Shown: positions 63,604-64,000 of the stretch, piece after piece
How the letters are laid out: each line of letters begins with the position of its first letter
How positions within the stretch are numbered: position 1 is the first letter of the stretch
Source of the DNA: GCA-2708415 sp964353185
GTDB taxonomy: Bacteria; Pseudomonadota; Alphaproteobacteria; Micavibrionales; Micavibrionaceae
Reading direction: 5' to 3'
Length of the DNA: 64,000 nt
NCBI GenBank assembly: GCA_964353185.1
Contig: CAYGUV010000003.1
Coordinates: forward strand, 1 to 64,000
Notes under the pieces: model-generated
What the model saw: the letters and a program-made list of their open reading frames with translations, nothing else
What the model was told of the DNA's origin: nothing
The model's database searches: none
Translations under genes and position numbers: made by a program

Positions 63604-63918
63604 ATTAAGGCCAGTATCAGATTTAAGATGTTGGGGATCTATTTTTGAAATAATCTCAGTGGCGAAATCATTACCAGCCGCATGTTGTTCTGCAAGGTAA
63701 GACTGAACCGCAGCGACTTCGCTCGCTAAATGTAGATGTTCTTGAGTGGTTTTATCAAAATTTTGATTTTCCAGATCTCTACACGCTTGGTTGAAAATTT
63801 CTGCAGGATCTGCTGGGTTGCCGTCATCACTAATAACATAACTGCCAAAGGCCTCGTTAAATTGTTCTCTAAACTCTACAGCCAATGAATCGTGAGTTTT
63901 TAATTTTAATTCAAACAT
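63598..63918 (-). CDS. Small protein of unknown function
   Basis: 106 residues, helical and acidic, with no signal peptide, membrane helix or recognised motif. It is convergent with ilvD, sharing 6 nt at the stops. The remaining 82 nt of the window upstream show no other gene. Confidence 0.65.
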   Translation of the reverse strand: MFELKLKTHDSLAVEFREQFNEAFGSYVISDDGNPADPAEIFNQACRDLENQNFDKTTQEHLHLASEVAAVQSYLAEQHAAGNDFATEIISKIDPQHLKSDTGLNL

Positions 63919-64000
63919 ATTTCGTACTCTCTAAAATTATCATATTTATAAATTAACCAAACACACGGTTATATCAAGAATTATAGCTTTTATGATGACT

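Overview
The window is a gene-dense, AT-rich bacterial chromosome segment with no rRNA operon, insertion sequence, prophage or CRISPR array. Gene content and order point to an alphaproteobacterium: hom-glpX-recJ; bamE beside a CBP3-type cytochrome bc1 chaperone, DUF177, rpmF, plsX, fabH, ihfA, a MerR regulator and tRNA-Pro; rpiB-glyA-nrdR-ribD-ribE-ribH-nusB; recO-parC; a MarR regulator divergent from hemB; and a DUF465 protein. The tRNA-His keeps G-1:C73, which argues against the Rhizobiales/Rhodobacterales/Caulobacterales lineages that lost it. The low GC would suit a deep-branching or small-genome group, but a precise order cannot be named. The cell is diderm (lptD, bamE, OmpA-like lipoprotein) and probably flagellated (motAB, fliL).

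Layout. 0-8 kb: trigger factor, tRNA-Leu, tRNA-His, glnA, a secreted unknown, parE and a membrane-anchored unknown. 8-15 kb (minus strand): coiled-coil membrane protein, SLC13/RCK permease, lptD, RhlE-type helicase and a small MerC-like membrane protein. 14.9-20.4 kb (minus strand): a surface-structure cluster of two DUF4402-type subunits, a periplasmic pilus-type chaperone and a 1.1-kDa-residue usher-like outer-membrane protein; a TPR-sulfotransferase gene runs divergently from it. 23-31 kb (minus): recJ, glpX, hom, OmpA-like lipoprotein, gamma-carbonic anhydrase, aldo/keto reductase, rpsI and rplM. 31-38 kb: secreted unknown, tRNA-Pro, small unknown, MerR, ihfA, fatty-acid genes, rpmF, DUF177, CBP3, bamE, fliL. 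38-44 kb (minus): riboflavin/one-carbon cluster with an FMN riboswitch placed directly before a RibH2-type lumazine synthase. 44-54 kb: unknown, MarR, hemB, motAB, secreted metalloprotease-like protein, parC, DUF6746-like protein, recO, histidine phosphatase. 54-64 kb: folP-folK, MepK-like and LdtD-like cell-wall enzymes, DUF465, pfkA, GNAT, PH-domain protein, unknowns and ilvD.

The strongest leads are the DUF4402 chaperone/usher-like cluster, whose large protein combines a stalk-like N-terminal domain, usher-like barrel, SdrD/carboxypeptidase-regulatory-like domains and an AMIN-like C-terminus, and the FMN riboswitch, which is much enlarged by palindromic insertions. One of those palindromes belongs to a small dispersed 24-nt family (three copies seen). 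Secondary leads are a lysine-rich trigger-factor tail holding a Cys/His cluster, an unassigned structured intergenic segment before fabH, and two short coding remnants.
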